Source: Streptomyces sp. NBC_01294 (GTDB lineage: Bacteria > Actinomycetota > Actinomycetes > Streptomycetales > Streptomycetaceae). Taken from it: a stretch of DNA of 64,000 nt. The notes beneath the pieces are model-generated. The model was not told the origin of the DNA. It worked only from the letters and a program-made list of their open reading frames with translations, and ran no database searches. This document shows positions 16,045 through 26,261 of the stretch, in pieces (within the stretch, counting starts at the first letter, position 1; each line of letters opens with the position of its first letter). The stretch covers positions 4,157,001 through 4,221,000 of the forward strand of contig NZ_CP108423.1 in NCBI RefSeq assembly GCF_035917235.1. Reading direction: 5' to 3'. Both the position numbers and the translations under genes were made by a program.

Positions 16045-17084
16045 TGGACTTCCACCCCACCGAGGGGCAGGCCGCCGCGGCCGGTCTCGCCGCCCGGATC
16101 TTCTCCGATCTCGCCACCCACGAACGCCTCGCGGAAGCCGGCACCGGCAGCGACGCCGCACTGTGGAAGGCCCTCACCACGGCCGGACTGACCGCCGCCG
16201 TCGGGGAGATCGGCCTGCTCGGGCTGGTCCTCCTGCTGGAGGAACAGGGCCGCACCACCGCGCAGGTCCCGTACGCCGCCACCTGCGCGTACGGGATCCT
16301 CCCCGTGGCCGCGCACGGCAGCCCCGAGCAGCGTGCCCGTCTGCTCCCCGCCCTCGGCACGGGCGAGGCGGTGGCCACCGGAGCCTTCCCGGCGCGCGGC
16401 CGGATCAGCGCCGAGGACGGCCGGCTCACCGGGACCGCCCCGGCCGTGCCCTGGCTGCGCGACGCCACGCACGTGCTGGTCCCGGACACGGATCGGGCGC
16501 TGTGGCTCGTACGGACCGACGCGCCCGGCGTACGGATGTCCCCCGTCGAGACCACCGCGCCCTGGGCGGCGGGACGGCTGACCCTGACCGGAGCCGAGGG
16601 CGAACGCCTCGGGGCCGACGGCGCCTACGAGGACACCCTCGCCGCCGCCCGCACCGCCTTCGCCGGGCTCCAGGCAGGCGTCTGCGCGGGCTCGCTCGCC
16701 CGGGCGGTGGAGTACACCTCCACCCGTGAGCAGTTCGGCCGGCCGCTCTCCACCAATCAGGGCGTCATGCTGCGCGCGGCCGACGCCTACATGGACACCG
16801 AGGCGATCCGGGTCACCACGTACGAAGCGGCCTGGCGCATCGACCAGGGCCTCGAGGCCCACGAGCACGCGCTGACGGCGGCCTGGTGGGCCTCGGAGGC
16901 GGGCAAGCGTGTCGTGCACGCCGGCCAGCACCTGCACGGCGGCATGGGCGCCGACCTGGACCACCCCGTCCACCGGCACTTCCTGTGGGGGCGCCAGCTG
17001 GACGCGTACCTGGGCTACGGCAGCGAGCTGCTGGCCGAACTGGGAGCTTCGATCGCTTCGACAGCCGAGGGAGAACACGCATGA
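16044..17084 (+). CDS. Acyl-CoA dehydrogenase, ChsE1/FadE28-like (short form)
   Basis: This 346-residue protein overlaps the previous gene (TGATG). The N-terminus MDFHPTEGQAAAAGLA and the C-terminal helices (EYTSTREQFGRPLSTNQGV, AGQHLHGGMGADLDHPVHRHFLW) mark an acyl-CoA dehydrogenase. The middle beta domain is shortened and diverged, with none of the usual YSEPEAGTD-type FAD segment. This is the pattern of the smaller subunit of alpha2beta2 steroid acyl-CoA dehydrogenases, where the FAD site is built from both subunits. It probably pairs with the 13814 product. Confidence 0.85.
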   Translation: MDFHPTEGQAAAAGLAARIFSDLATHERLAEAGTGSDAALWKALTTAGLTAAVGEIGLLGLVLLLEEQGRTTAQVPYAATCAYGILPVAAHGSPEQRARLLPALGTGEAVATGAFPARGRISAEDGRLTGTAPAVPWLRDATHVLVPDTDRALWLVRTDAPGVRMSPVETTAPWAAGRLTLTGAEGERLGADGAYEDTLAAARTAFAGLQAGVCAGSLARAVEYTSTREQFGRPLSTNQGVMLRAADAYMDTEAIRVTTYEAAWRIDQGLEAHEHALTAAWWASEAGKRVVHAGQHLHGGMGADLDHPVHRHFLWGRQLDAYLGYGSELLAELGASIASTAEGEHA

Positions 17085-17464
17085 ACGTCGGCGACACGCT
17101 GCCGCCACTGGAGGTTCCGGTCACCCGCACCCTGATCGTCGCGGGCGCGATCGCCTCCCGCGACTACCAGGACGTGCACCACGACGCGGCGCTCGCGCAG
17201 GAGAAGGGGTCCCCGGACATCTTCATGAACATCCTGACCACGAACGGGCTGGTCGGCCGGTACGTCACCGACCACCTCGGGCCGCACGCCGTCCTGCGCA
17301 AGGTGGCCATCCGCCTCGGCGCCCCCAACTACCCGGGCGACACCATGACCCTCACCGGCACGGTCACCGCCGTGTCCGGGACCACCGTCGAGATCCGGGT
17401 GGTCGGCGCCAACGGCATCGGCCGGCACGTGTCGGGGACGGTCACCGCGGAGGTGCCGGCATGA
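17081..17464 (+). CDS. MaoC-family hydratase, ChsH1-like
   Basis: This 127-residue hot-dog protein starts at ATG 17081, overlapping the previous stop. The motif SRDYQDVHHDAALAQEKG followed by SPDIFMNILTTNG supplies the Asp/His pair used by MaoC (R)-hydratases. Size and order match ChsH1, which with ChsH2 hydrates the steroid 17(20)-ene CoA ester in mycobacteria. Here it lies between the short dehydrogenase and the thiolase-like gene, whereas in Mycobacterium the hydratase genes are adjacent. Partner assignment is inferred. Confidence 0.85.
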   Translation: MNVGDTLPPLEVPVTRTLIVAGAIASRDYQDVHHDAALAQEKGSPDIFMNILTTNGLVGRYVTDHLGPHAVLRKVAIRLGAPNYPGDTMTLTGTVTAVSGTTVEIRVVGANGIGRHVSGTVTAEVPA

Positions 17465-18627
17465 GCGTCCGCACCCGCGACGAGCTCGGCGGCCGCGCCG
17501 CGATCGCCGGCATCGGCGCGACCGAGTTCTCCAAGAACTCCGGCCGCAGCGAGCTCAAGCTCGCGGTCGAAGCCGTCCACGCCGCTCTTGACGACGCCGG
17601 GCTGACCCCCGCCGACGTCGACGGCATGGTCACCTTCACGATGGACACCAGCCCCGAGATCACCGTCGCCCAGGCCGCGGGCATCGGAGAGCTGTCCTTC
17701 TTCTCCCGCATCCACTACGGCGGCGGCGCAGCCTGCGCCACGGTCCAGCAGGCCGCCCTCGCCGTCGCCACCGGGGTCGCGGAGGTCGTGGTCTGCTACC
17801 GCGCCTTCAACGAGCGGTCCGGGCGCCGCTTCGGCTCCGGTGTCCAGCAGCGGGAGCCCTCGGCGGAGGGGGCGGCCCTCGGCTGGTCGCTGCCCTGGGG
17901 GCTGCTGACCCCCGCCTCCTGGGTGGCCATGGCCGCCCAGCGCTACCTGCACACCTACCACCTCACCCCCGAGGCCTTCGGGCACGTCGCGGTCACCGAC
18001 CGCCGGCACGCCGCGAACAACCCCGCCGCGTACTTCCACGGCAAGCCCATCACCCTCGCCGACCACGCCGCCTCGCGCTGGATCGTGGAGCCGCTGCGGC
18101 TGCTGGACTGCTGCCAGGAGACCGACGGCGGCCAGGCAGTCATCGTCACCTCGACCGAGCGGGCCCGGGACCTGCGGCACGCGCCCGCCGTGATCACCGC
18201 GGCCGCGCAGGGCGCCGGGCGCCGCCAGGAGGCCATGACCTCCTTCTACCGCGACGACCTCACCGGGCTGCCGGAGATGGACGTGGTCGCGCGCCAGCTG
18301 TGGCGGACCAGCGGGCTGCGGCCCTCGGACATCGACGTCGGCATCCTCTACGACCACTTCACCCCCTTCGTGCTGATGCAGCTGGAGGAGTTCGGCTTCT
18401 GCAAGCCGGGCGAGGCCGCCGACTTCGTGGCCGCGGACGCGCTGGCGCTCAACACCCACGGCGGCCAGCTCGGGGAGGCATACCTGCACGGCATGAACGG
18501 CATCGCCGAGGCCGTCCGGCAGCTGCGCGGCACCTCCGTCAACCAGGTCGCGGGGGCGGCGCACGCACTCGTCACGGCCGGTACCGGGGTACCGACCTCG
18601 GGGCTGATCCTCGGCGCCGACGGCTGA
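17461..18627 (+). CDS. Lipid-transfer/thiolase-like aldolase, Ltp2-like
   Basis: This 388-residue thiolase-fold protein has an ATG overlapping the previous stop. Typical segments are AAIAGIGATEFSKNSGRSE, DVDGMVTFTMDTSPEI, GAACATVQQAALAVATGVAEVVVC, YDHFTPFVLMQLEEFGF and LNTHGGQLGEAYLHGMNG. The sequence resembles SCP2/Ltp2 thiolase-like proteins and not classical thiolases. In the igr pathway Ltp2 together with the DUF35 part of ChsH2 performs a retro-aldol cleavage releasing propionyl-CoA and a 17-keto steroid. As the last gene of the set it completes the dehydrogenation-hydration-cleavage sequence. Confidence 0.87.
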   Translation: MSVRTRDELGGRAAIAGIGATEFSKNSGRSELKLAVEAVHAALDDAGLTPADVDGMVTFTMDTSPEITVAQAAGIGELSFFSRIHYGGGAACATVQQAALAVATGVAEVVVCYRAFNERSGRRFGSGVQQREPSAEGAALGWSLPWGLLTPASWVAMAAQRYLHTYHLTPEAFGHVAVTDRRHAANNPAAYFHGKPITLADHAASRWIVEPLRLLDCCQETDGGQAVIVTSTERARDLRHAPAVITAAAQGAGRRQEAMTSFYRDDLTGLPEMDVVARQLWRTSGLRPSDIDVGILYDHFTPFVLMQLEEFGFCKPGEAADFVAADALALNTHGGQLGEAYLHGMNGIAEAVRQLRGTSVNQVAGAAHALVTAGTGVPTSGLILGADG

Positions 18628-18762
18628 GATCCGGGGCCTGCCGGGCCCCGCCCCCTCCACCTTCAGGGGGTGGGACAGGCCCTACTCCTACAACCTGAGG
18701 TGGATCCCCCATCGGCACCTGCGGCCGATCCCAGGGCGGGCGGGCGCTCCTAGCGTGGAGAC

Positions 18763-19296
18763 ATGACCACGCCTGTGTGCACGCTCGCCTCGAATCCGAC
18801 GCCGTACCCGTCGTTCTCGGCGTACGTCCGTACCCGCGGCACGGTCCTGATGCGCACCGCGCGGTCCCTCACCGCCAACCCGTGCGATGCGGAGGACCTG
18901 CTCCAGACGGCCCTCGCGAAGACGTACGTGGCCTGGGACCGCATCGAGGACCACCGCGCCCTGGACGGCTACGTCCGGCGCACCCTCGTCAACACCCGCA
19001 CCTCCCAGTGGCGCAAGCGCAAGGTCGACGAGTTCGTATGCGATGAGCTCCCGGAGACCGAGGCGGCCCCGGCCTCCGACCCGGCGGAGGCGCAGGCGCT
19101 GCGGGACGCGATGTGGCGCGCGGTGACCCGGCTGCCCGACCGCCAGCGGGCCATGGTCGTCCTGCGGTACTACGAGGACATGAGCGAGGTGCAGACCGCG
19201 AAGCTGCTGGGTGTCTCGGTCGGCACGGTCAAGAGCGCCGTCTCCCGCGCGCTGGGCAAGCTCCGCGAGGACCCGGAACTCGCACCGGTCCGCTGA
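18763..19296 (+). CDS. SigE-family ECF RNA polymerase sigma factor
   Basis: This 177-residue ECF sigma factor has region 2 (FSAYVRTRGTVLMRTARSLTANPCDAEDLLQTALAKTYVAWDRI) and region 4 (WRAVTRLPDRQRAMVVLRYYEDMSEVQTAKLLGVSVGTVKSAVSRALGKLRE). It lacks regions 1 and 3. No anti-sigma gene is adjacent, as is usual for this small SigE-like subfamily in actinomycetes. The start at ATG 18763 (MTTPVCTLASNP) is the first in frame. It is followed by a paired parS site and lies between the acyl-CoA operon and the acyl-CoA ligase gene, which may be part of its regulon (inference). Confidence 0.9.
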   Translation: MTTPVCTLASNPTPYPSFSAYVRTRGTVLMRTARSLTANPCDAEDLLQTALAKTYVAWDRIEDHRALDGYVRRTLVNTRTSQWRKRKVDEFVCDELPETEAAPASDPAEAQALRDAMWRAVTRLPDRQRAMVVLRYYEDMSEVQTAKLLGVSVGTVKSAVSRALGKLREDPELAPVR

Positions 19297-19354
19297 AACG
19301 GCGAGACGGCGAGGCGCCGAGACGGCGAAACGCCCACGCGGTGGGACCGGGGAT

Positions 19355-19368
19355 GTTTCACGTGAAAC
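19355..19368. other. parS site (first of a close pair)
   Basis: GTTTCACGTGAAAC is an exact match to the Streptomyces ParB site. It is intergenic, between the ECF sigma gene and the acyl-CoA ligase gene. Confidence 0.93.
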
Positions 19369-19376
19369 CAGAGGAT

Positions 19377-19391
19377 GTTTCACGTGAAACA
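19377..19391. other. parS site (second of a close pair)
   Basis: An exact GTTTCACGTGAAAC at 19377-19390 lies 22 bp centre to centre from the previous copy, about two helical turns. Two ParB dimers would therefore sit on the same face of the DNA. Confidence 0.93.
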
Positions 19392-19496
19392 CGGGCGGGT
19401 TTCTACTCCCGGGTAGTGACATGCCAACCGGTATGTGCGCAGAATCGGCTGCATCCGTAGCCGCCGCAGCGCCGCAGCGCTCACCGGGAGGACGCT

Positions 19497-21155
<1,659 letters not shown>

Positions 21156-21167
21156 CGTCGCCGGCTC

Positions 21168-21752
21168 CTACCGGTTCTGGCCCCGGGTGAGCCATGGCCG
21201 CAGCACCCTGCTGACCGCGGGCATGGCCACGTAGGTCATCAGGGTGCTGAAGACGACGGCGAAGGCCGCCGTCCGCAGCACGAAGTGCAGATCCACCAGG
21301 TACGGCCCGAGCACCGCGTTGCCGATCAGCGAGATCGGGAAGATGGCCAGCCCCGAGCTGATCGCCATCTTCCACCGCGGCGGCGCGGGCCGGGTCGTAC
21401 CCGGCTTGGCGAACCAGGTCTCCATGCCCTGCAGTTCCCGGCGGGCTATCTCCGTGTGGTGATGGCCGAGGCAGTTGGAGAACCACTGCGCCCTTTCCGC
21501 GGAGTCCTGCCAGCGCTGGAACGCCGCCTGGTTGCGGAACCGGTGGACCAGGAACCACGGCCCGCCCTCGGCCGCCGGGCGGAAGAGCCCGTACCCCAGG
21601 TGGTCCGGGAAGCTCGCGGCCGTCTCCAGGATCCCGTGGGCCCAGGCCTCGAAGGTCTCCTCGTGCCCGGGCTCCACCTGCCGCGCGATGAGCAGGTTCA
21701 CCTCCCCGTTGTCGGCGGGGACGGTGTGCTCGGTCGTGTCGATGATGGCCAT
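21168..21752 (-). CDS. ABM-domain protein with C-terminal membrane helices
   Basis: This 194-residue protein has an N-terminal antibiotic biosynthesis monooxygenase (ABM) domain (about 15-115: VNLLIARQVEPGHEETFEAWAHGI, GPWFLVHRFRNQAAFQRWQDS). Two hydrophobic helices follow (about 128-150 and 155-178). This ABM-plus-two-helix architecture is common in actinobacteria and is unassigned; soluble ABM proteins oxidise aromatic polyketides or degrade heme, but no active-site residue can be singled out here. The membrane end would tether the domain to the inner face. It ends convergent with the ligase gene, 12 bp apart. Confidence 0.8.
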   Translation of the reverse strand: MAIIDTTEHTVPADNGEVNLLIARQVEPGHEETFEAWAHGILETAASFPDHLGYGLFRPAAEGGPWFLVHRFRNQAAFQRWQDSAERAQWFSNCLGHHHTEIARRELQGMETWFAKPGTTRPAPPRWKMAISSGLAIFPISLIGNAVLGPYLVDLHFVLRTAAFAVVFSTLMTYVAMPAVSRVLRPWLTRGQNR

Positions 21753-21765
21753 CGGGCCAGGATTA

Positions 21766-24700
21766 CTAGTTGGTGCCGATCTTGGCCAGCAGGTCCACGA
21801 TGCGACCCTGCACGTCCGCCGTGGTGGCCCGCTCGGCGAGGAAGAGCACGCTCTCGCCCGAGGCCAGCCGCGGCAGTTCGGCCGGATCGATGCCGGTCGC
21901 CGTGTAGACGACCAGCGGGGTGCGGTTCAGCTGCCCGTTGGCGCGCAGCCAGTCCACGATCCCGGCCCGCCGGCGGCGCACCTGCATCAGGTCCATGACC
22001 ACCAGGTTGGGCCGCATCCGCGTCGCCAGCTCCACGGCGTCCGTGTCCGCGCCCGCCCTGGCGACCTGCATGCCGCGCCGTTCCAGGGCCGCGGTCAGCG
22101 CGGTCGCGATCTCGTCGTGCTCCTCGATCAGCAGCACGCGGGAGGGGTGCTGTTCGCTGTCGCGCGGCGCCAGCGCCTTGAGCAGGACGGCCGGATCGGC
22201 GCCGTACGCCGCTTCGCGCGTGGCATGCCCCAGCCCGGCCGTGACCAGTACGGGGACCTCGGCGGCCACCGCGGCCTGGCGCAGGGACTGCAGGGCAGTC
22301 CGGGTGATCGGACCGGTCAGCGGGTCGACGAACAGCGCGGCGGGGAACGCGGCGATCTGCGCGTCCACCTCCTCGCGGGAGTGCACGATCACCGGGCGGT
22401 AGCCGCGGTCGCTGAGCGCCTGCTGCGTCTGCACGTCGGGCGCGGGCCACACCAGGAGCCGGCGCGGGTTGTCCAGCGGCTCCGGCGGGAGCTCGTCGTC
22501 CACGGGCCGCGGCACGGGCCGGTTGACCACCTCGACGGCGCCGCCCGGCCCGTCCAGCGGCTCGGGGCCCTCGTCGGCGCCCGCCTCGGGGGCGCCTATG
22601 GCGAAGGCCCGGCCCTGCGGGGCGGGCTCGGCGAGCCGACGACGGCGGCCGGAGCCGGAGCCCGCGCCCGTGGCGGGGCCGGAGCCCGTGGCGGAGGGGT
22701 CCAAGGAGATGCCCTGGCCGAGGGTGCCGAGGGCGCGCACGCTGATCGGCTGCGCGGCCTGACCCTCCGCCGGGGCGTCCTGCGGCCGGCGCGCCCCGGG
22801 GACCGCGACCGGGCCGGAGGCCTCGCCGTCCTCGGGAGCGGTCCGGGCGGCCGGAACCGGCCAGGCCTGGGGGTCGGACAGCGCGCGGCGCCGCCCGGTC
22901 GGGTTCTCCGCGGGCTCCTCCGGCTGCGCGGCGGCGGCTTCGGGCTCGCCGCCGGGAGCGCCCAGCACCCGGCGGCCACGCCGCCCGGCCGGGGCGTCGG
23001 CGCCGTCGGCGGTGGCGTCGGTGGGAGCGGGGGCCGAGCCGGCCATCGCGGGGGTCTGCGGAGCGGCGGGAGCCGGAGTCGGGCCGGCGGGCAGCGCGAA
23101 GCCGCCCTCGGGGGCGATGGGCCGCGCGGGAGCGGGCGTCGGCCCGAGCCCGGTCGCCGGCACGGGACCGCCGGGCTGCGCCGGACCGGCCGGACCCAGC
23201 GCCCGCCGCCGCCCGGCAGGATGCTCGGTCACCGGAACCGGCGGCACCGCGGGAACGGGCGGGAGCGCGGGCATGGCCGTGCCCTGCGGGGGCACGGGCC
23301 GCCCGGGGCCGCCCGGACCGCCGGGACCGGTCATGGCTTCGGATCCGCCGCTGTCGTCGCCGGCCCGGCCGCGCCTGCGCCCGGTACCGAGTCCCGCCGG
23401 ATTCACCGGGGACTGCGCGAGCTCCGGGCCCGCGTCGGGACCGCCGGCCTCGCCCGCCCGCCGTCGCCCGGAAGGCAGCGCCAGCGCGCCCCCGCCCTGG
23501 CCGGCCTGTGCCGCCTTCGCGGCCTCGGGGCCCGCGGCGGCGTCGTCGTCCAGGAAGGCGTCCACTCCGCGCCGGCCCCGCCGGCCGCCGGAGACCTTGC
23601 CGGGGGCGGCGTCCCCGGCCGTCCCCGCGCCGTCCGCGGAGGCGTCCGCCGAGGGCTCCTCCGCCGGTTCCGGCAGGGTCACCGTCCCGGCGCCCGCGCC
23701 GAGCGGGAGCTCCAGCACGTACGCACCGCCGGGCGCGCCCGGCACCTCCACCGTCTGCAGCACGCCGCCGTGCGCGGCCACGATGCCCCGCACGATCGGC
23801 TCGTGGACCGGGTTGCCGCCCTCGTAGGGTCCGCGCACCTCGATCCGTACGACGTCGCCGCGCTGCGCGGCGGCCACCACGATCGTCGAGTCGCCGTACC
23901 CGCTGCCCTGGGCGGTCTTGCCGGTGGCGTCCACCCCGGCGACGTCCGCGACCAGGTGCGCCAGCGCGGTCGCGATCCGGTCCGCGTCCACCTCGGCCTC
24001 GATGGTCGGCGCGTGGACGGCGAACTGCGCGCGGCCCGGGCCGATCAGCTCGACCGCTCCGTCGACGCCCGCCGCGACGACGGTGTTGATCAGGACCTTC
24101 TTCTTCGTGAGCCGGTCACGGCCGGAGTCCAGGCGCTGGAAACCGAGCACGTTGTCCACCAGCGTGGTCATCCGCGAGTACCCGGCGGCCAGGTGGTGCA
24201 GCAGCTGGTTGGCCTCGGGCCACAGCTGTCCGGCGTCGTCGGCGGCCAGCGTCGCCAGCTCGCCGCGCAGCTCGTCCAGCGGTCCGCGCAGGGAATCGCC
24301 GAGGACGGCCATCAGCTGCGCGTGGCGCGCGGCGAGGGCGTCGTAGGGCCGCCGGTCGGTGAAGGTCATGACGGCGCCGACGAGCTGCTCCCCGTCCCGT
24401 ACGGGCGAGGTGGTCAGGTCGACCGCGACCGGCTGTCCGGATTTGTTCCACAGCACCTGTCCGCGGACGCGGTGCTTGCGCCCGCTGCGCAGGGTGTCGG
24501 CGAGCGGGGACTCCTCGAAGGGGAACGGCGAGCCGTCGGCGCGGGAGTGCTGGACCAGGCCGTGCAGTTCGCGGTTGCCGAGGTCGGTGGCGCGGTAGCC
24601 GAGGATCTGGGCGGCGGCCGGGTTGACCAGCACCACCCGTCCGTCGGTGTCGGTGCCCACGACGCCCTCGGCGGCGGCGCGCAGGATCATCTCGGTCTGC

Positions 24701-25140
24701 CGCTGCGAGCGGGCCAGCTCGGCCTCGGTGTCCACGGTCTGCGAGAGGTCCCGGACCACGAGCATCAGCAGCTCGTCACCGGTGTACGAGGGTTGCGGCT
24801 CGCGGTAGGCGTCGCGTCCGTCGAGATGGGCGCTGGTGACCTCGACGGGGAACTCGGAGCCGTCGGTGCGCCGCGCGATCATCCGCTTGGGCTTCGTACG
24901 GCCGCCCTCCTCCTCGCCGGGCCGGCGCATGGAGCCGGGGATCAGCTTGGAGTCGAATTCGGGCAGGAGGTCGAGCAGGCCGCGGCCGACAAGCCCCGTG
25001 CCGGGGCTCTCCATGACCTCGAGAGCGATCGAATTGGCGTTGACGACCGTGCCGTTGGCGTTGACGAGCAACAGCGCGTCCGGAAGAGCGTCGAGTATTG
25101 CTGCGAGGCGAGCAGCGCCTCGGGATGGCCTGCTGCTCAC
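21766..25140 (-). CDS. Long PAS-PAS / ATPase-like / tandem receiver protein, probable pseudokinase
   Basis: This 1124-residue protein starts at GTG 25140 behind GGGAGGAAG. Two PAS domains (about 12-110 and 150-260: AEGVVGTDTDGRVVLVNPAAAQILGY) lead to a helical segment like a histidine-kinase dimerisation domain. Where SHELRTPL is expected the sequence reads LGDSLRGPLDELRGE, with no histidine. The ATPase-like domain (about 340-480) lacks clear N and GxGLG boxes. A disordered Pro/Ala/Gly linker (about 490-890) contains at least six Gly-Arg-Arg-Arg-type motifs. Two receiver-like domains close it (about 893-999 without an obvious acidic pocket; about 1000-1124 with Asp1050 in NLVVMDLM). It is probably a signalling scaffold. 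Confidence 0.85.
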   Translation of the reverse strand: MSSRPSRGAARLAAILDALPDALLLVNANGTVVNANSIALEVMESPGTGLVGRGLLDLLPEFDSKLIPGSMRRPGEEEGGRTKPKRMIARRTDGSEFPVEVTSAHLDGRDAYREPQPSYTGDELLMLVVRDLSQTVDTEAELARSQRQTEMILRAAAEGVVGTDTDGRVVLVNPAAAQILGYRATDLGNRELHGLVQHSRADGSPFPFEESPLADTLRSGRKHRVRGQVLWNKSGQPVAVDLTTSPVRDGEQLVGAVMTFTDRRPYDALAARHAQLMAVLGDSLRGPLDELRGELATLAADDAGQLWPEANQLLHHLAAGYSRMTTLVDNVLGFQRLDSGRDRLTKKKVLINTVVAAGVDGAVELIGPGRAQFAVHAPTIEAEVDADRIATALAHLVADVAGVDATGKTAQGSGYGDSTIVVAAAQRGDVVRIEVRGPYEGGNPVHEPIVRGIVAAHGGVLQTVEVPGAPGGAYVLELPLGAGAGTVTLPEPAEEPSADASADGAGTAGDAAPGKVSGGRRGRRGVDAFLDDDAAAGPEAAKAAQAGQGGGALALPSGRRRAGEAGGPDAGPELAQSPVNPAGLGTGRRRGRAGDDSGGSEAMTGPGGPGGPGRPVPPQGTAMPALPPVPAVPPVPVTEHPAGRRRALGPAGPAQPGGPVPATGLGPTPAPARPIAPEGGFALPAGPTPAPAAPQTPAMAGSAPAPTDATADGADAPAGRRGRRVLGAPGGEPEAAAAQPEEPAENPTGRRRALSDPQAWPVPAARTAPEDGEASGPVAVPGARRPQDAPAEGQAAQPISVRALGTLGQGISLDPSATGSGPATGAGSGSGRRRRLAEPAPQGRAFAIGAPEAGADEGPEPLDGPGGAVEVVNRPVPRPVDDELPPEPLDNPRRLLVWPAPDVQTQQALSDRGYRPVIVHSREEVDAQIAAFPAALFVDPLTGPITRTALQSLRQAAVAAEVPVLVTAGLGHATREAAYGADPAVLLKALAPRDSEQHPSRVLLIEEHDEIATALTAALERRGMQVARAGADTDAVELATRMRPNLVVMDLMQVRRRRAGIVDWLRANGQLNRTPLVVYTATGIDPAELPRLASGESVLFLAERATTADVQGRIVDLLAKIGTN

Positions 25141-25259
25141 GACGAGCTTCCTCCCTGACCACAACTACCGGCAAGTCACGGGAGGAGTCTAAGGCCACAG
25201 GCCCGCGGCGGGGTGGCCGATGTGGGGTGGATACCGCCCATCCCGCGCATCGTCCCAGG

Positions 25260-25685
25260 TCAGGAACGCCCACTCGGAAGCAGAGGTTCCAACTCGTCCC
25301 AGCGGTTGATTTCGCATCCGTTGGTCCGCCGGAACGTGGAGTCCACCTTGCGTCCGTTCCAGGTTCCGGTGATGCGGGCGGTGGCGGGACCCCCGTCCTG
25401 CATGGTGCAGATCTGTCGCTGGGAGACGGGGGCGAAGGGGTTCTTCCCCTCCTTGGCGAGCGTGTCCAGCCTTGCGCAGGCCTGCTCCCTCCAGGGGTGG
25501 TCGCCGCCGACGGGGTTGCACTCGATCAGGAACTCCCGGTCCAGCCGACGGTTGCCGGTGTCTGCCAGGTCGATGGTGAGGCGGTCGGGCGGGGACAGCA
25601 GCCGTGCCAGGGGCAGCGGGGGCAGTGGCCCCACCGCCGCGGCGGCCAGGGCGGAGGTGACGGCGAAGGCGGCGAGACGCAGCAT
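25260..25685 (-). CDS. Subtilisin-inhibitor-like (SSI family) secreted protein
   Basis: This 141-residue precursor has an N-terminal signal (LRLAAFAVTSALAAAAVGPL) and an SSI-like domain with four cysteines (ECNPVGG, ACARLD, ICTMQ, GCEINRW). The disulfide-flanked loop ICTMQDGG aligns with the SSI reactive site, putting Met at P1, as in classical SSI, which suggests subtilisin or chymotrypsin-like targets. ITGTWNGRKVDSTFRRTNGCEI matches the conserved VDGVWQG...FANEC strand. The protein is secreted. Two proteases elsewhere in the window are possible partners, although no linkage is shown. GGAG precedes ATG 25685. Confidence 0.85.
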   Translation of the reverse strand: MLRLAAFAVTSALAAAAVGPLPPLPLARLLSPPDRLTIDLADTGNRRLDREFLIECNPVGGDHPWREQACARLDTLAKEGKNPFAPVSQRQICTMQDGGPATARITGTWNGRKVDSTFRRTNGCEINRWDELEPLLPSGRS

Positions 25686-25871
25686 GGGGCACTCCAGGTC
25701 GTCCGTACGTCGTACGCCTGACCAACGACGCGGGCCCGCCGACGTTGCGTGCCGCGCGGGCTTTAAGGCTTTGCCCTGCACCCGTCCCTCCTAGTACCGT
25801 GGGAGCGGATTGGTGAGGGGCCCTGCGCCTGTGTCATCATCTGCACGCACCTTCGTACGCGGGGGTGTGCT

Positions 25872-25962
25872 GGAGGCGTCGCCTAGTCCGGTCTATGGCG
25901 CCGCACTGCTAATGCGGTTTGGGTCTTACCACCCATCGAGGGTTCAAATCCCTCCGCCTCCG
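25872..25962 (+). tRNA. tRNA-Ser(GCU)
   Basis: This 91-nt class II tRNA has acceptor GGAGGCG pairing with CGCCTCC and discriminator G. The anticodon loop CTGCTAA carries GCT, the variable arm is long and the TPsiC loop is GTTCAAATC. It decodes AGC/AGU and is close to a tRNA-Arg. Confidence 0.97.
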
Positions 25963-26180
25963 CACCTCATCGAAGCCCCGGTCCTGACGGACCGGGGCTT
26001 CGATGCGTTCCGGGGCAATCCGGTGCGATCCGACCTCTGTGCGAGTCCATCCGGACGATCTTCATCCGGACTGTTTTCGCAGGTCAGCAGTGGTTTGGGT
26101 AATGGATTTCGCGTCCCGGCGAGGTCCATGTATTGTTGTTCTCGCAAGGCCAACGGGGCGCAAAACCCCGGGAAGCCCAA

Positions 26181-26253
26181 GCACTCGTAGCTTAACGGAT
26201 AGAGCATCTGACTACGGATCAGAAGGTTGCAGGTTCGAATCCTGCCGAGTGCA
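26181..26253 (+). tRNA. tRNA-Arg(ACG)
   Basis: This 73-nt tRNA has acceptor GCACTCG pairing with CGAGTGC and discriminator A. The anticodon loop CTACGGA carries ACG, whose first A must be deaminated to inosine by TadA (gene at 43985) to read CGU, CGC and CGA. Confidence 0.97.
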
Positions 26254-26261
26254 CAGCAGGG

